A stretch of DNA of 35,034 bases from Akkermansia sp. (GTDB lineage: Bacteria; Verrucomicrobiota; Verrucomicrobiia; Verrucomicrobiales; Akkermansiaceae), in the NCBI GenBank assembly GCA_022787425.1, contig JALFWB010000028.1, forward strand, positions 1 through 35,034. The letters are read 5' to 3'. A program made the translations under genes and the position numbers. Under the pieces are notes generated by a model, which had not been told where the DNA came from, searched no databases, and worked only from the letters and a program-made list of their open reading frames with translations. Shown here piece after piece: positions 14,872 through 23,206 of the stretch (positions are counted from its first letter, which is position 1; each line of letters begins with the position of its first letter).

Positions 14872-15995
14872 CCCTGAGCCGCGACAACAGGGGCTTCCAG
14901 AGCCTCCGTCACCAAACGCGCGGCGATGTAATTGCGGTACCAACGCCGGTCTGCCGGCACGACATACCAAGGGAAGGGACCGGGGGTGGCCTCCATCACC
15001 GCATCCTGCCGGGCGCAGATGGCTGCATATTCTGCGGTGGATATGGGGTGCTCCCGGCGCTTGCATTCCGCCTCGAAAGAGGTGCGCAGTAACAACTTCA
15101 CCACCCGTGTGCCGCGCCGTGCCAGCGCGGCCTCCCAAGCAGGAAGTAGAGGCAGGGCCTCGGGTAGCTCATAAGGACTGCTGCCCAACAAAAGAGCCGT
15201 CTCCGGAGGCGGGGTGGCAGCGGCCAGCTCCTCCTCCGTACGCAGCAGCGGACGAGGCGCGAAGGCGCGCGTGCAGAGCGGGTCCAAGCAGCGCGCCACA
15301 GCCCGCAGGGTGTTTTTGCGCCCGCTCCCCTCGCTGCCCATCAGCACCAGCAGCAGGCTTTTCCCCTCCTGCGCGGCATCAAGGTGCTTGGCCAAGTCCT
15401 CCATTTGGTAGACAACCTCCTCCTTGCCTCCGCCGAAGAGCACCGTGTCATCCGGGGCTGTCTGCAGCGCGTTGGCATAGCGGTGTGTGGTGAGGGTGTC
15501 CCGCAGCAACGGCACCAGCTGATCCATCGGCCCCGGTATGGGGAAGAAGGCCCGCAGAGCCTCCCGAATCGCCGGACGTTTGAAAGGTACGAATAACTCC
15601 TCCCGCAGCTCCGCCGCAGGCACCCAGCGCAGGGCCGATAGCTCCGAGTCCGGCGGCAGCGGGGGCAGGGCAGGGCGCACGCCGGGGAAGCGGAACAGAA
15701 AGTAGGTCTGCTGCTGCCCATCCCAGGTGCTGCTCTTGCGGTTCTTGCTGCGGTAGCGGTAGCGCAGACCTCCCAGCTCCGCGATCAGATGCAGGGTGTC
15801 CGCAGGCAGCCCCGTCTCCTCCTGCACCTCGCGCAGCGCCGCCTGCAGCAGGGTTTCCTTGGAGCGCACACCGCCTTGGGGAAAATGCAGGTAAGGGCTC
15901 TTGCCCCCATTACAGCCCAGCAGCACGTTAGCATCATCATCTATGATGACGGCGGCGGCATTGTTGCGCCACAGCTCGGTATCCTCGTGGCTCAT
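14868..15995 (-). CDS. NUDIX hydrolase fused to a degenerate PPK2-like kinase domain
   Basis: The protein has 375 residues. Residues 10-150 are a NUDIX domain with an intact box at 41-63 (GGVRSKETLLQAALREVQEE then TGL); the surroundings (YLHFPQGG, RSKNRKSSTWDGQQQTYFLF) resemble RppH-type diphosphatases. Residues 160-370 resemble PPK2 polyphosphate kinases. The P-loop-like LLLVLMGSEGSGRKNT (214-229) replaces the usual EGRDAAGKGG, and the end WYVVPADRRWYRNYIAA (343-359) matches the PPK2 WxxVxADxKxxAR motif. The FDRSWYNR catalytic segment is replaced by GSSPYE (271-276), so kinase activity is doubtful. It overlaps the lipoate-ligase-like gene by an ATGA. Confidence 0.75.
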   Translation of the reverse strand: MSHEDTELWRNNAAAVIIDDDANVLLGCNGGKSPYLHFPQGGVRSKETLLQAALREVQEETGLPADTLHLIAELGGLRYRYRSKNRKSSTWDGQQQTYFLFRFPGVRPALPPLPPDSELSALRWVPAAELREELFVPFKRPAIREALRAFFPIPGPMDQLVPLLRDTLTTHRYANALQTAPDDTVLFGGGKEEVVYQMEDLAKHLDAAQEGKSLLLVLMGSEGSGRKNTLRAVARCLDPLCTRAFAPRPLLRTEEELAAATPPPETALLLGSSPYELPEALPLLPAWEAALARRGTRVVKLLLRTSFEAECKRREHPISTAEYAAICARQDAVMEATPGPFPWYVVPADRRWYRNYIAARLVTEALEAPVVAAQG

Positions 15996-16726
15996 AGAGA
16001 TGGGTGCGAACGGCGGCGCCCGTGGCTTTCATCCTGCCAAGCGGGAGCCTCGTATTTGTTACGGCAGAGGGCCTCGGCCTCCTGCAGCAGCCCCGGCACG
16101 GGCTCCTCGGCCGTATGCAGTAGCACCTCCTCTGCCAAGGCATGCGCCAGTGCCGTCTCCCACCCGGGTGGCAGCTCGCAGCCCTGCACCATGCCCTGGT
16201 GCAGCACCGCCCCGCCGCTCCGCCGTTGCGCTGCGCCCGCCAACTTGTTACCGGCGGGGCCCACGATATCCGCCGCCACCGGGCTGCTCCAGCAGGCTCG
16301 CCCGCCATCCGCTGCGTCCTGAGTCAACAGGTCGCAAGGCGTGCCGCCGCCGGACAACACCTCCGCCAGCGCGCGATGAATGCGGGCATACAGGCAGGCA
16401 CTCTCCGGGTAAGCCGCCTCCCCCGGCTGCCGCGCAGGCAGGGTCAGGGTGTAGGTTTGCCCGCGCCGATGATCCACAATGCCGCCCCCCGTCCAGCGGC
16501 GGATGTACTCCTGCGCACCGGGAGCCAGCGACTCCGCTACATCACGTGTATCAAAATAGCCGTAACTCACCGCAGGCAGGGCCCAGCCGTAGACCCGCAG
16601 CCAAGCCTCCGGACGACGCAGCAGGGCCTCATCCAGTGCCATGTTCAGGTAACCCCGCCTCGGCGTGGGGTCAACCCACAGGTGAAGGCTGGGCAGAGGG
16701 GCACCGTCTTGCGGAGCTGGCTGCAT
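15992..16726 (-). CDS. Lipoate/octanoyl protein ligase-like protein (BPL/LplA/LipM fold)
   Basis: The protein has 244 residues. Conserved blocks of the LplA/LipM family are visible: YLNMALDEALL, LRVYGWALPAVSYGYF, RRWTGGGIVDH, DIVGPAGNKLAGAAQRR with the substrate-binding Lys, and GGAVLHQGM. Such enzymes attach lipoyl or octanoyl groups to the lipoyl domains of 2-oxoacid dehydrogenases or GcvH. A LipM-like transferase would also need a Cys, and whether one is suitably placed is not clear. No dehydrogenase gene is nearby. The start lies 15 bases after the pseudopilin stop, and the end overlaps the NUDIX-fusion start by four bases, so it is operonic with both. Confidence 0.75.
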   Translation of the reverse strand: MQPAPQDGAPLPSLHLWVDPTPRRGYLNMALDEALLRRPEAWLRVYGWALPAVSYGYFDTRDVAESLAPGAQEYIRRWTGGGIVDHRRGQTYTLTLPARQPGEAAYPESACLYARIHRALAEVLSGGGTPCDLLTQDAADGGRACWSSPVAADIVGPAGNKLAGAAQRRSGGAVLHQGMVQGCELPPGWETALAHALAEEVLLHTAEEPVPGLLQEAEALCRNKYEAPAWQDESHGRRRSHPSL

Positions 16727-16741
16727 GTCGGGCCGCAGGGG

Positions 16742-17722
16742 TTACAGGGGATCCGGCAGCGAGACCGTGCGCGAGAACGAGGTCGTGTACTGCCGGAAGA
16801 AATCCTCCGCCTTGGGAGCCTTACGCTGACCGCGGCGAATCTGCTCCACCAGCTGCACACCTTTCTCCGACAGCACGGTCACGGCCACGGTAGCCGAGAC
16901 AACACGCGCGTTCTTGTAGCTATTAGGACCCGCCGTAATTGTTGTGCCCCGGATGGAGAAGGGCTTGGCCGAGCCGCGCGAGGAAAGCACCGGTACGGAC
17001 ACATGCTCGTACTCCGCACGCCCCGTCTTGATGTCCGCATCGCCCTTCGCATGGCGCACGTTGAACACCAGCGAGAACTCGATGATCTTATCGCACAGGA
17101 AGTTCTCCTCTGGCCGCAGGCTCATCCCCCGGTAGGCGGCCTCAAAGTCCTTTCGGCCCAGCAGGCTCTCGAAGGTGGGGCGGGGCAGCACCATGGTGCG
17201 GTAGATGGAGAACATAGGGAACACGCCGCCCCCCTTCTCCGCCGGTCCCAGATTGAGCACCTCGTCATGGTACTTCAGCTCGTAGCACACCGTGCACACA
17301 TCCCCCTGGGTCTCCGTGCTGCGGTTGCGCGCCGTGCGGTAGCCGGAGCGCAGGGCAGGGCGGCTGCTCACCGCCGGGTTGCGGTCCGGCGCACAGGTGA
17401 AGAAAGCCAAGCGCGAGGACTTGGGGAGCTTGAGCCCCTTCGCCGGACCGACGTCCACGATTTCGGATTCCGCGAACATCCACTCGTACTCATTCGTGCC
17501 CGTCTTCATCTGCGTGGATTGCAGATCCATGCCCAGCATTTCCAACGCCAAGCTGGAGGCCGAGGCCGCGCTCACGTCCTCCTGCACTTTTTTCCACAGA
17601 TCTACACCCTTGCCGGTGAGCTGCATGATCATGAGCACCAGAACGGCGGTAATGGCCATGGCAACAATGAGCTCCACCAAGGTAAAGCCCCGTCGCAGGC
17701 TGTTGCAAAGTCGTGTCTTCAT
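16742..17722 (-). CDS. Pseudopilin, Verru_Chthon cassette protein C-like
   Basis: The protein has 326 residues. A short basic leader MKTRLCNSLRRG is followed by the prepilin cleavage site and helix FTLVELIVAMAITAVLVLMI with Glu at position +5, the standard type IV pilin/type II pseudopilin signature. A long coiled or beta-rich C-terminal domain (QEDVSAASASSLALEMLGMD, DKIIEFSLVFNVRH) follows. Its size and its place beside two other GFTL proteins match the Verru_Chthon cassette C type. It would be processed by a prepilin peptidase at the inner membrane. It is the last of three pseudopilin genes, with a 30-base gap from the one before. Confidence 0.72.
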   Translation of the reverse strand: MKTRLCNSLRRGFTLVELIVAMAITAVLVLMIMQLTGKGVDLWKKVQEDVSAASASSLALEMLGMDLQSTQMKTGTNEYEWMFAESEIVDVGPAKGLKLPKSSRLAFFTCAPDRNPAVSSRPALRSGYRTARNRSTETQGDVCTVCYELKYHDEVLNLGPAEKGGGVFPMFSIYRTMVLPRPTFESLLGRKDFEAAYRGMSLRPEENFLCDKIIEFSLVFNVRHAKGDADIKTGRAEYEHVSVPVLSSRGSAKPFSIRGTTITAGPNSYKNARVVSATVAVTVLSEKGVQLVEQIRRGQRKAPKAEDFFRQYTTSFSRTVSLPDPL

Positions 17723-17752
17723 GTCAAAAAACGATGGTATATGGGGTTGAAA

Positions 17753-18550
17753 TCAGCGGTGGAAAGACATATTAACGGAGAACGTGGGCCGCCCCATCTG
17801 CTTCCAAGTCTTGTGCTTGTAGCGGGCGGGGTCCGGCGTGGGCAGCACAAAGAAGTCCGCCCGGGTCATCAGAACACCGCCCCAAGCGTTCTTGTCCTCC
17901 TTCTCAGAGGAAACGAACTTCTCCGGCTTGTTCGCACGAGCAATCGTGCCGGGGCTGTTGGACACCGAGTAAGAGCCATCGGCATTCTCACGCAGCTCCG
18001 ACATACGGACCATGAACACCGGCCCCTGGGAGTAGCGCAGGGCCTCCTTCAGGCGGGAATCGAGCTTGTTGAGGGGGCACACCACGGTGACCATCTGGCC
18101 CAGTCGGAAGGTGTCGGCACCCGGCACCTTTTTGCCGCCTTTTTTCTTCTTGCTGTTAGACTGCATGGCGGGGTAGTAGCCCCCCCTGGAGGAAGCTTGG
18201 GCATCCGTGTCCGCGCGGTAGGAGAAGATGATGAGTGCGGTGTTCGGCGTGCGGGAGCAGCTCATGAGCAGGAATGCCTTGTCAAAGGGGCTGATGTACT
18301 GCCCGATGGTGGAGGTTTTGGCATCGGGCGGTGCACTCTCCCCCGCGCGCAGGGTGGTAAGCTCTGCCTTCAGCGTGCTCGCCACGCGGTCCGCCTCCTG
18401 GCAGATGAGCGCATCCCGTACCATGGAGCGCGCCGGTACGAATACTGTTAAAAAGAGGGCCAGCAATATGCCCACCACCCCCAGCGCAATGAGGGTCTCC
18501 GTGAGGGTGAACCCGCCGCAGCGTCTGTTTGTCTTGTCCCTGGCTATCAT
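17753..18550 (-). CDS. Pseudopilin, Verru_Chthon cassette protein B-like
   Basis: The protein has 265 residues. Leader MIARDKTNRRCGG precedes FTLTETLIALGVVGILLALFLTVF, with the prepilin peptidase site after Gly and Glu at +5. The TETLIALGVVG helix resembles PilV-like minor pilins and the Verru_Chthon B family. A Lys-rich patch (SKKKKGGKK) lies about the middle. It is longer than the PilV-like average, so the family assignment is tentative. It is flanked by two further pseudopilins in one operon. Confidence 0.7.
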   Translation of the reverse strand: MIARDKTNRRCGGFTLTETLIALGVVGILLALFLTVFVPARSMVRDALICQEADRVASTLKAELTTLRAGESAPPDAKTSTIGQYISPFDKAFLLMSCSRTPNTALIIFSYRADTDAQASSRGGYYPAMQSNSKKKKGGKKVPGADTFRLGQMVTVVCPLNKLDSRLKEALRYSQGPVFMVRMSELRENADGSYSVSNSPGTIARANKPEKFVSSEKEDKNAWGGVLMTRADFFVLPTPDPARYKHKTWKQMGRPTFSVNMSFHR

Positions 18551-18562
18551 AGTCCGTTCTTG

Positions 18563-19288
18563 TTAATTGTCGAAGATTTGCTCGCGAGTGCGCAGGGCCT
18601 CGATCTTGCCGTGGGGCCACACCAGCACCCCGGCTGCCACGCCGGGTTTGCCGTCCTTACCCAGCGGCACCGGCAGAATGCCGTCCGCTGCGCCCTTCCC
18701 GGTTCCCGGGCGGCCTGCCACCAGCACCATGCGGCAGGGCCGCGTAGCCGTCAGCGGGTCCGCATTCGGGGCCACAAAGCGTCCCTTGTCGTCAAATTCA
18801 ATGCAGTACACCTCCATTCCGGCGCGCCCGGGCAAGGATACGGTATCACGGCCCATCACGTCCTTGCTGCCGTGGCTCCACTCCAGTGCGCGGCTGTGTT
18901 TGGGGCTGAAGTAGATACCCTGCGGCAGCAGCTTGGGCGTACCGGTGGTCTTCCAGCTCCCCTTGGGATTCACCTCCGTGGGCTCCTGACCGGGCTTGCG
19001 CTGGAAGGTCTGCACCGCCATCCAGCGCAGGTGCGGCGAGCGGTCCGAGCGGTTTTTCTCGTCCTTGGCAATGACCAAGCGCGAGTAGGTGCCGCAGCGT
19101 TGGGCGGTTCGTTGCGCCTCCTCCAGCATTTGCCGGAACTGCCCCACGGCGGAGTCCATGGAGCGACCTTTGCCCACCCCGTTGATCATCGCACCGCCGA
19201 GCCCCATCAGGACGGCCATGATGGCCATCACCACCAGCAGCTCCACCAGCGTGAAGCCGCTTCTCTTGCCCTTAGATAAAATTTTCAT
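18563..19288 (-). CDS. Pseudopilin, Verru_Chthon cassette protein D-like
   Basis: Start MKILSKGKRSG at 19288, then FTLVELLVVMAIMAVLMGLGG with the prepilin cleavage site and Glu at +5. The GQFRQMLEEAQRTAQRCGTYSRLVIAKD segment is typical of GspH/D-type minor pseudopilins. The product is about 241 residues. It opens the operon of three pseudopilins, lipoate-ligase-like and NUDIX/PPK2-like genes. A promoter (TTGAAG-17-TATGGT) lies about 31 bases before the ATG with GGAGGG in the leader. The earlier in-frame ATG at 19348 lies within the -35 box, so the later start was chosen. No large cassette-A gene is present nearby. Confidence 0.75.
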   Translation of the reverse strand: MKILSKGKRSGFTLVELLVVMAIMAVLMGLGGAMINGVGKGRSMDSAVGQFRQMLEEAQRTAQRCGTYSRLVIAKDEKNRSDRSPHLRWMAVQTFQRKPGQEPTEVNPKGSWKTTGTPKLLPQGIYFSPKHSRALEWSHGSKDVMGRDTVSLPGRAGMEVYCIEFDDKGRFVAPNADPLTATRPCRMVLVAGRPGTGKGAADGILPVPLGKDGKPGVAAGVLVWPHGKIEALRTREQIFDN

Positions 19289-19319
19289 GCTTTGTATGCG
19301 TACAGAATCTGCGCCCTCC

Positions 19320-19348
19320 ACCATACCACTTTTCCCCCCCGGCTTCAA
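19320..19348 (-). promoter_or_regulatory. Promoter of the pseudopilin operon
   Basis: Minus strand TTGAAG (19348-19343), 17-nt spacer, TATGGT (19325-19320), then 31 nt to the ATG at 19288. GGAGGG follows the -10 box but is too far from the start codon for a standard Shine-Dalgarno site. Confidence 0.5.
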
Positions 19349-19397
19349 CCTTTTTTTTCGCTGACGCGGGAAAACTCGCCTTTTTTTCGCTTTTGGA

Positions 19398-19426
19398 TTG
19401 ACCTTTCCGCCGAAGTAGGGTATTGC
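19398..19426 (+). promoter_or_regulatory. uppP promoter
   Basis: TTGACC (19398-19403), 17-nt spacer, TATTGC (19421-19426), then 11 nt to the ATG at 19438. The -10 box is a moderate match. Confidence 0.5.
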
Positions 19427-19437
19427 ATTGCGCAGCT

Positions 19438-20271
19438 ATGAGCATCTTGGAAGCAATCATCCTCGGCATTGTGGAGGGCTTGACGGAGTATCTGCCCGTC
19501 AGCTCCACCGGGCACCTGATTATCGCGCAGAACCTCATGTCCATTCCGGAAGGGGATGCGGTGAAGGCGTTTGAAATCTGCATTCAGGGCGGGGCCATCC
19601 TGGCCGTGCTGGGGCTGTATTACCGCCGCGTGGTGTTCATGCTGCGCGGTCTTATGGGCAAGGACCCGTCGGGCCTGCGCATGTTCATCAACATGCTGGT
19701 GGGTTTCCTGCCTGCTGCGGTGGTGGGGCTGATCTGCGGCGGCCTGATCAAGGACTACCTCTTCAGTGCCACGACGGTGATGCTGGCCTGGGCCATCGGC
19801 GGTATTGTTATTCTTCTCTACGCTCGTGCGCGCGAGGAGAGCGGGCGCGGCATGGCCGGGGCCCCGCTGGAGGAGCTCACCTGGCGCGGGGCCCTGGGCG
19901 TGGGGCTCCTGCAGTGCGTGGCTATGGTGCCGGGCACCAGCCGCAGCCTCATGACCATGCTCGGCGGCCTCTGCGTGGGTCTCAGCGTGGCGGCCGCGGT
20001 GGAGTTCAGCTTCCTGCTCGGCCTCATCACCCTCGGTGCCGCCACCTGCCACGATGCCCTCAAATACGGCGACTGCATGCTGCGCGAGATCGGCTGGCTG
20101 CCCATGCTCGTCGGCACTGTCGTGGCTTGGGCCTCGGCCTTGGTGGCTGTTAAATGGATGGTCGGCTACCTCAACAAACATAGCCTCTCCATCTTCGGCT
20201 GGTACCGCCTGGCCGCCGCCGCTTTCATGCTCATCCTCGTCCTCTGCTTCGGCTTCACGGCAGAGGGCTGA
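19438..20271 (+). CDS. uppP: Undecaprenyl-diphosphate phosphatase UppP (BacA)
   Basis: This is an integral membrane enzyme that recycles the lipid carrier for peptidoglycan and other envelope polymers by hydrolysing undecaprenyl diphosphate. The start ATG at 19438 (MSILEAIILGIVEGLTEYLP) gives 277 residues, the usual size. Both catalytic motifs are present: EGLTEYLPVSSTGHL at residues 13-27 and VPGTSRS near residues 163-169. Alternating hydrophobic segments cover the rest. It is monocistronic. An upstream in-frame TTG at 19423 would overlap the -10 box, so the ATG was preferred. Loss of UppP usually sensitises cells to bacitracin (family knowledge). Confidence 0.95.
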   Translation: MSILEAIILGIVEGLTEYLPVSSTGHLIIAQNLMSIPEGDAVKAFEICIQGGAILAVLGLYYRRVVFMLRGLMGKDPSGLRMFINMLVGFLPAAVVGLICGGLIKDYLFSATTVMLAWAIGGIVILLYARAREESGRGMAGAPLEELTWRGALGVGLLQCVAMVPGTSRSLMTMLGGLCVGLSVAAAVEFSFLLGLITLGAATCHDALKYGDCMLREIGWLPMLVGTVVAWASALVAVKWMVGYLNKHSLSIFGWYRLAAAAFMLILVLCFGFTAEG

Positions 20272-20388
20272 GCCTCCCCGGTCCGTTCGCGCTGCGTATT
20301 CCCGGCTCCGCCACCTCCACCGCGCGTTTGAAGTCATACAACACGGGGAGGTCGTTGACGAAGAGCCGCTCGGCGAGGCCGTTGTATA

Positions 20389-21687
20389 TCAGCGTGGGGT
20401 GTCGGTAAAGCTGATGAAGGAGGCCGTCGGCAGCCAGCGGCGCATTTGCTCGGCAAAGATGTCGTACCGGCTGCGGTAGGCCTCATCGGACATGATGAGG
20501 ATGTCATAGTCCGGCGTGAGGGGCTCGCGATCGCTATTGAAATTTTGAATCAGCGTGAAGATGAAGGATGGGTTCCGGGTGAGACTGCGGTACAGGTCCT
20601 CCCCGCTCTCGGCCATAAAGACCTTGGGGCACACCCCGAACAATAGGTCGCAGCCCGCAAAGGTGGCACTGAGCTGCTCTTTGAGCACGTCCCGGTCCGT
20701 CAGCACCACAATGGTGGGGGAGCCCTCGAACTTGCGGAGTATTTTGCGGGCCAGGAACACCATGGAATAGCTCTTACCGCTGCCCTGAGTATGCCAAAAG
20801 ACCCCCAGTTTGCCCTGCAGCTCCCGTCGGTGCACGTAGGCCTCCACCGCTGCATTCACACCGAGGTACTGGTGGTTACCGGCCAGTATCTTGACCGGGG
20901 TGCCGCTGCTGTCATCAAAGATGATGAAGTTCTCCACCAGGTCCAGCAGATTCTCCTTGCGGCACATGCCGCGCAGCAGGGTTTCCAGTGAGGTGGAGCC
21001 CTCATCTCCCTCCCTCAGGCGTTTCCATTCGTGGAAGAATTTGTACCTGCTCCCTAGGGTACCCACCTTGCTCTGCAGCCCGTTGGAGAGGACGATGAAG
21101 GCGTTGAAGTGGAAGAGCTGCGGTATCGTTTCGCAATAGTCCCGGTAGTTGCGCGTGTAGGCGTCCCACACATCCGCTTTCGTCTTCTTCAGCTTCACAA
21201 ACACTAGGGGAAACCCATTCACAAAGCAGACGATGTCTATGCTGCGTTTGTACACCTCGCCCTGAACCCACATCGCCTTGAGGGCCAGAAAGCTGTTGTT
21301 CTCCGGGTGCTCGAAGTCGATGAGTCGCACCGTGTGTTTATCGAACTTGAACTTGTTTCCACGGCGCAGGAGCATCTTCATCCCCTCCCGCAGATGCCGG
21401 AATTTAATCTCATTGATTTCCAACAGCGGGGTGGTGATGCTGTTCTCCTTCAGATCCTGCAGCACCATTTCCGTCAGATCCGGCGTAATCCACGGGTTGA
21501 GCCGCGGGAGGGCCTCCCGTAGCTCCCGCTCCAGCAGAACATCTTTGTAGCTCTGCCGCCCGTAGGTGCCGCATTCTCCCAATTCCTCGCGGTTGTAGGC
21601 CAGCTCCACCCGCCAGCCGAGCTCCCGGCTCAGCAGTTCTCCCGCTCTCTCTTGCACCAAGGCATTCTCTGTGTAGTTGTGTTTCAT
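20389..21687 (-). pseudogene. hsdR: Type I restriction subunit HsdR, truncated and decayed
   Basis: The start MKHNYTENALVQERAGELL at 21687 and the first ~430 residues follow HsdR well: PD-(D/E)xK nuclease domain, then the SF2 translocase with Walker A HTQGSGKSYSM. It stops just after motif III, while HsdR proteins normally have about 1000 residues. Several key residues are changed. The nuclease ExK is KLK (VFVKLKKT), DEAH is DEAY, and FTGTP is FTDTP. All three can be explained by single G-to-A or C-to-T changes. No hsdM or hsdS is nearby. It is most likely an inactive remnant. Confidence 0.85.
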
Positions 21688-21882
21688 GGTAATTTTTTTA
21701 GATGATGATCTCCCTCGCTTATCAGCTTGGGCACCACGCGCTCCCTCCCTCATCCCAAGCGCACATTTATTATATCACCTATCCCCCGTCGAGTCAAGGA
21801 ATAATCGCGTCCGTGGGTGGCTTGGCAAGCCATTGCAGGGGGGAGCTGCGGGCGATTTTGTGTCAGTGGAGGGAAAATTTGC

Positions 21883-21911
21883 TTGCCAGAGGGCGGGGGG
21901 TGGGATAGAAT
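21883..21911 (+). promoter_or_regulatory. Promoter of the RelE/ParE-like gene, leaderless type
   Basis: TTGCCA (21883-21888), 17-nt spacer, TAGAAT (21906-21911), then 6 nt to the GTG at 21918. Confidence 0.65.
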
Positions 21912-21917
21912 GAAGGC

Positions 21918-22283
21918 GTGCACCAGATTGTTTTCAATGAGATAAGTGCCGGGGAGCTTTCAGCCATCCCCACCATGGACCAGTTGGAGCTCATGGAGGG
22001 ATTCCAGGTGGATGAGGCAGCCTTGGAGAAAGGCGATGCGGGGAGTGCTTTCGGCTGCGTGGAGCGCGGAGGCAGCAAGATTTACCGCTACCGCACGGGG
22101 GACTATCGCGTCTATTTCACCATCGAGGACGAGCAGATTGTCATTCAGCGCGTGCTGCATGCCAACTCGCTCAAGGACTTCCTCTTCCGCTCCGGTACGG
22201 GTGGGTCAGAGGACCAGAAGCTGGCGGGCTCCCGCAAGTTCTGGCAGCTGATTGAGGCCGGGCAGAAGGCCCCGCGCAAGTAA
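21918..22283 (+). CDS. Orphan RelE/ParE-superfamily-like protein
   Basis: The product has 121 residues and starts at GTG 21918. The central part, GGSKIYRYRTGDYRVYFTIEDEQIVIQRVLHA, has the strand pattern and the GDYRVYFTI element of RelE/ParE-type proteins. The N terminus has an unusual acidic, helix-rich segment (MDQLELMEGFQVDEAALEKGD). The C terminus is extended by a Lys/Arg-ending helix. No antitoxin gene of the usual small size lies on either side: upstream is the hsdR wreck and downstream an ABC permease. It could be a domesticated chromosomal member rather than an active toxin. A 13-base gap to the permease gene suggests co-transcription. Confidence 0.55.
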   Translation: MHQIVFNEISAGELSAIPTMDQLELMEGFQVDEAALEKGDAGSAFGCVERGGSKIYRYRTGDYRVYFTIEDEQIVIQRVLHANSLKDFLFRSGTGGSEDQKLAGSRKFWQLIEAGQKAPRK

Positions 22284-22295
22284 CACATACCCGGC

Positions 22296-23201
22296 ATGGC
22301 CGGAAGGGTCAGCAGATTTCCCGGCAGTCCGTCGCGTATAGCGGCGGTGGCGGGCAGCACGTTCACGCAGCTGGTGCGCATGCGCCTGTTCTTGGTGCCT
22401 GCGGTGTTTGCCCTGTGCTTTCTGGGGCTGCAATTCATCCCGTTTCATGATACCTTGGGCATTGAGTTCCGTGGGGTGCAGCAGCTGCAGTTGCTCAAGG
22501 ACATAGGGACGGGCTGCATGCTGGTGGTGGGCCTGCTCTTCTGCGTGTCTGCTACGGCTTTGTTGATACCCAAGGACGTGGAGGAGCGCATCCTCTACAC
22601 GATTCTTTCCAAGCCCGTGCCGCGTTTCGATTATCTGGCGGGCAAGGCCTTGGGGGTGCTGCTGCTGCTGGGGGTGTTGCTGCTGGGGATGGATGCGCTG
22701 GTCTGCCTGCTGCTGTGGGTGCGCGAGGGCAGCATGCAGCAGGAGCTTGTGGCAGCCCTGAGCGCGCGCGGCTTGGGAGCGGCGGAGGCTGCGCCGTACC
22801 TCGCGGCCCTGCGGGAGGCCGCCTCGCCCGCTGGGATGCAGGTCGGCATCGTGTCCATGTTCTTGGGCTTCTCGGTGCTCACCACGCTCACCTTGCTCAT
22901 CTCCTGCTTTACCAGTGGCACGATTGTCAGCATCATTTTTGCCCTGGGGGCCTACCTGCTCGGCAGTTTGCAGGACACCCTCTTCCGCGCGCTTTCCCCC
23001 ATCGGGCACGGCATTTCCGCCGGCATGCAGGTGGTGCAGCATGCGGTGGCCGGTGTGTTGCCGGACTTCTCACTCTTCTTTGCGGCGGAGCCCGCAGCCA
23101 CCCCGCCGGGGCTGCTGTGGCGGCTTGCGCTGTTGGCGGCAGGCTACATGCTCCTGCACCTGCTGACGGCTACTTGGATTTTTAACCGCAAGGAATTTTA
23201 G
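22296..23201 (+). CDS. ABC-2-type transporter permease
   Basis: The product has 301 residues. Membrane segments are at about 31-50, 71-91, 115-141, 183-225 and 273-296. The motif EERILYTILSKPVPRFDYLAGKALG (residues 96-120) and the C-terminal WIFNRKEF ending are typical of ABC-2 permeases such as the NosY/Gld-type group. No ATPase gene is adjacent, so the partner must be encoded elsewhere or the permease has another role. It follows the RelE/ParE-like gene by 12 bases and precedes the Sel1 gene by five bases, so the three look co-transcribed. The substrate is unknown. Confidence 0.75.
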   Translation: MAGRVSRFPGSPSRIAAVAGSTFTQLVRMRLFLVPAVFALCFLGLQFIPFHDTLGIEFRGVQQLQLLKDIGTGCMLVVGLLFCVSATALLIPKDVEERILYTILSKPVPRFDYLAGKALGVLLLLGVLLLGMDALVCLLLWVREGSMQQELVAALSARGLGAAEAAPYLAALREAASPAGMQVGIVSMFLGFSVLTTLTLLISCFTSGTIVSIIFALGAYLLGSLQDTLFRALSPIGHGISAGMQVVQHAVAGVLPDFSLFFAAEPAATPPGLLWRLALLAAGYMLLHLLTATWIFNRKEF

Positions 23202-23206
23202 CAGCC

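Noticed and set aside
16142..18451. 769-codon open frame on the plus strand
   Set aside because: It lies antisense to the lipoate-ligase-like and pseudopilin genes. Its translation is Arg/His/Gly-rich with no motif, as expected for the complement of GC-rich genes.
19345..20337. 330-codon open frame on the minus strand
   Set aside because: It is antisense to uppP, and its His/Gln/Glu-rich text is typical shadow translation.
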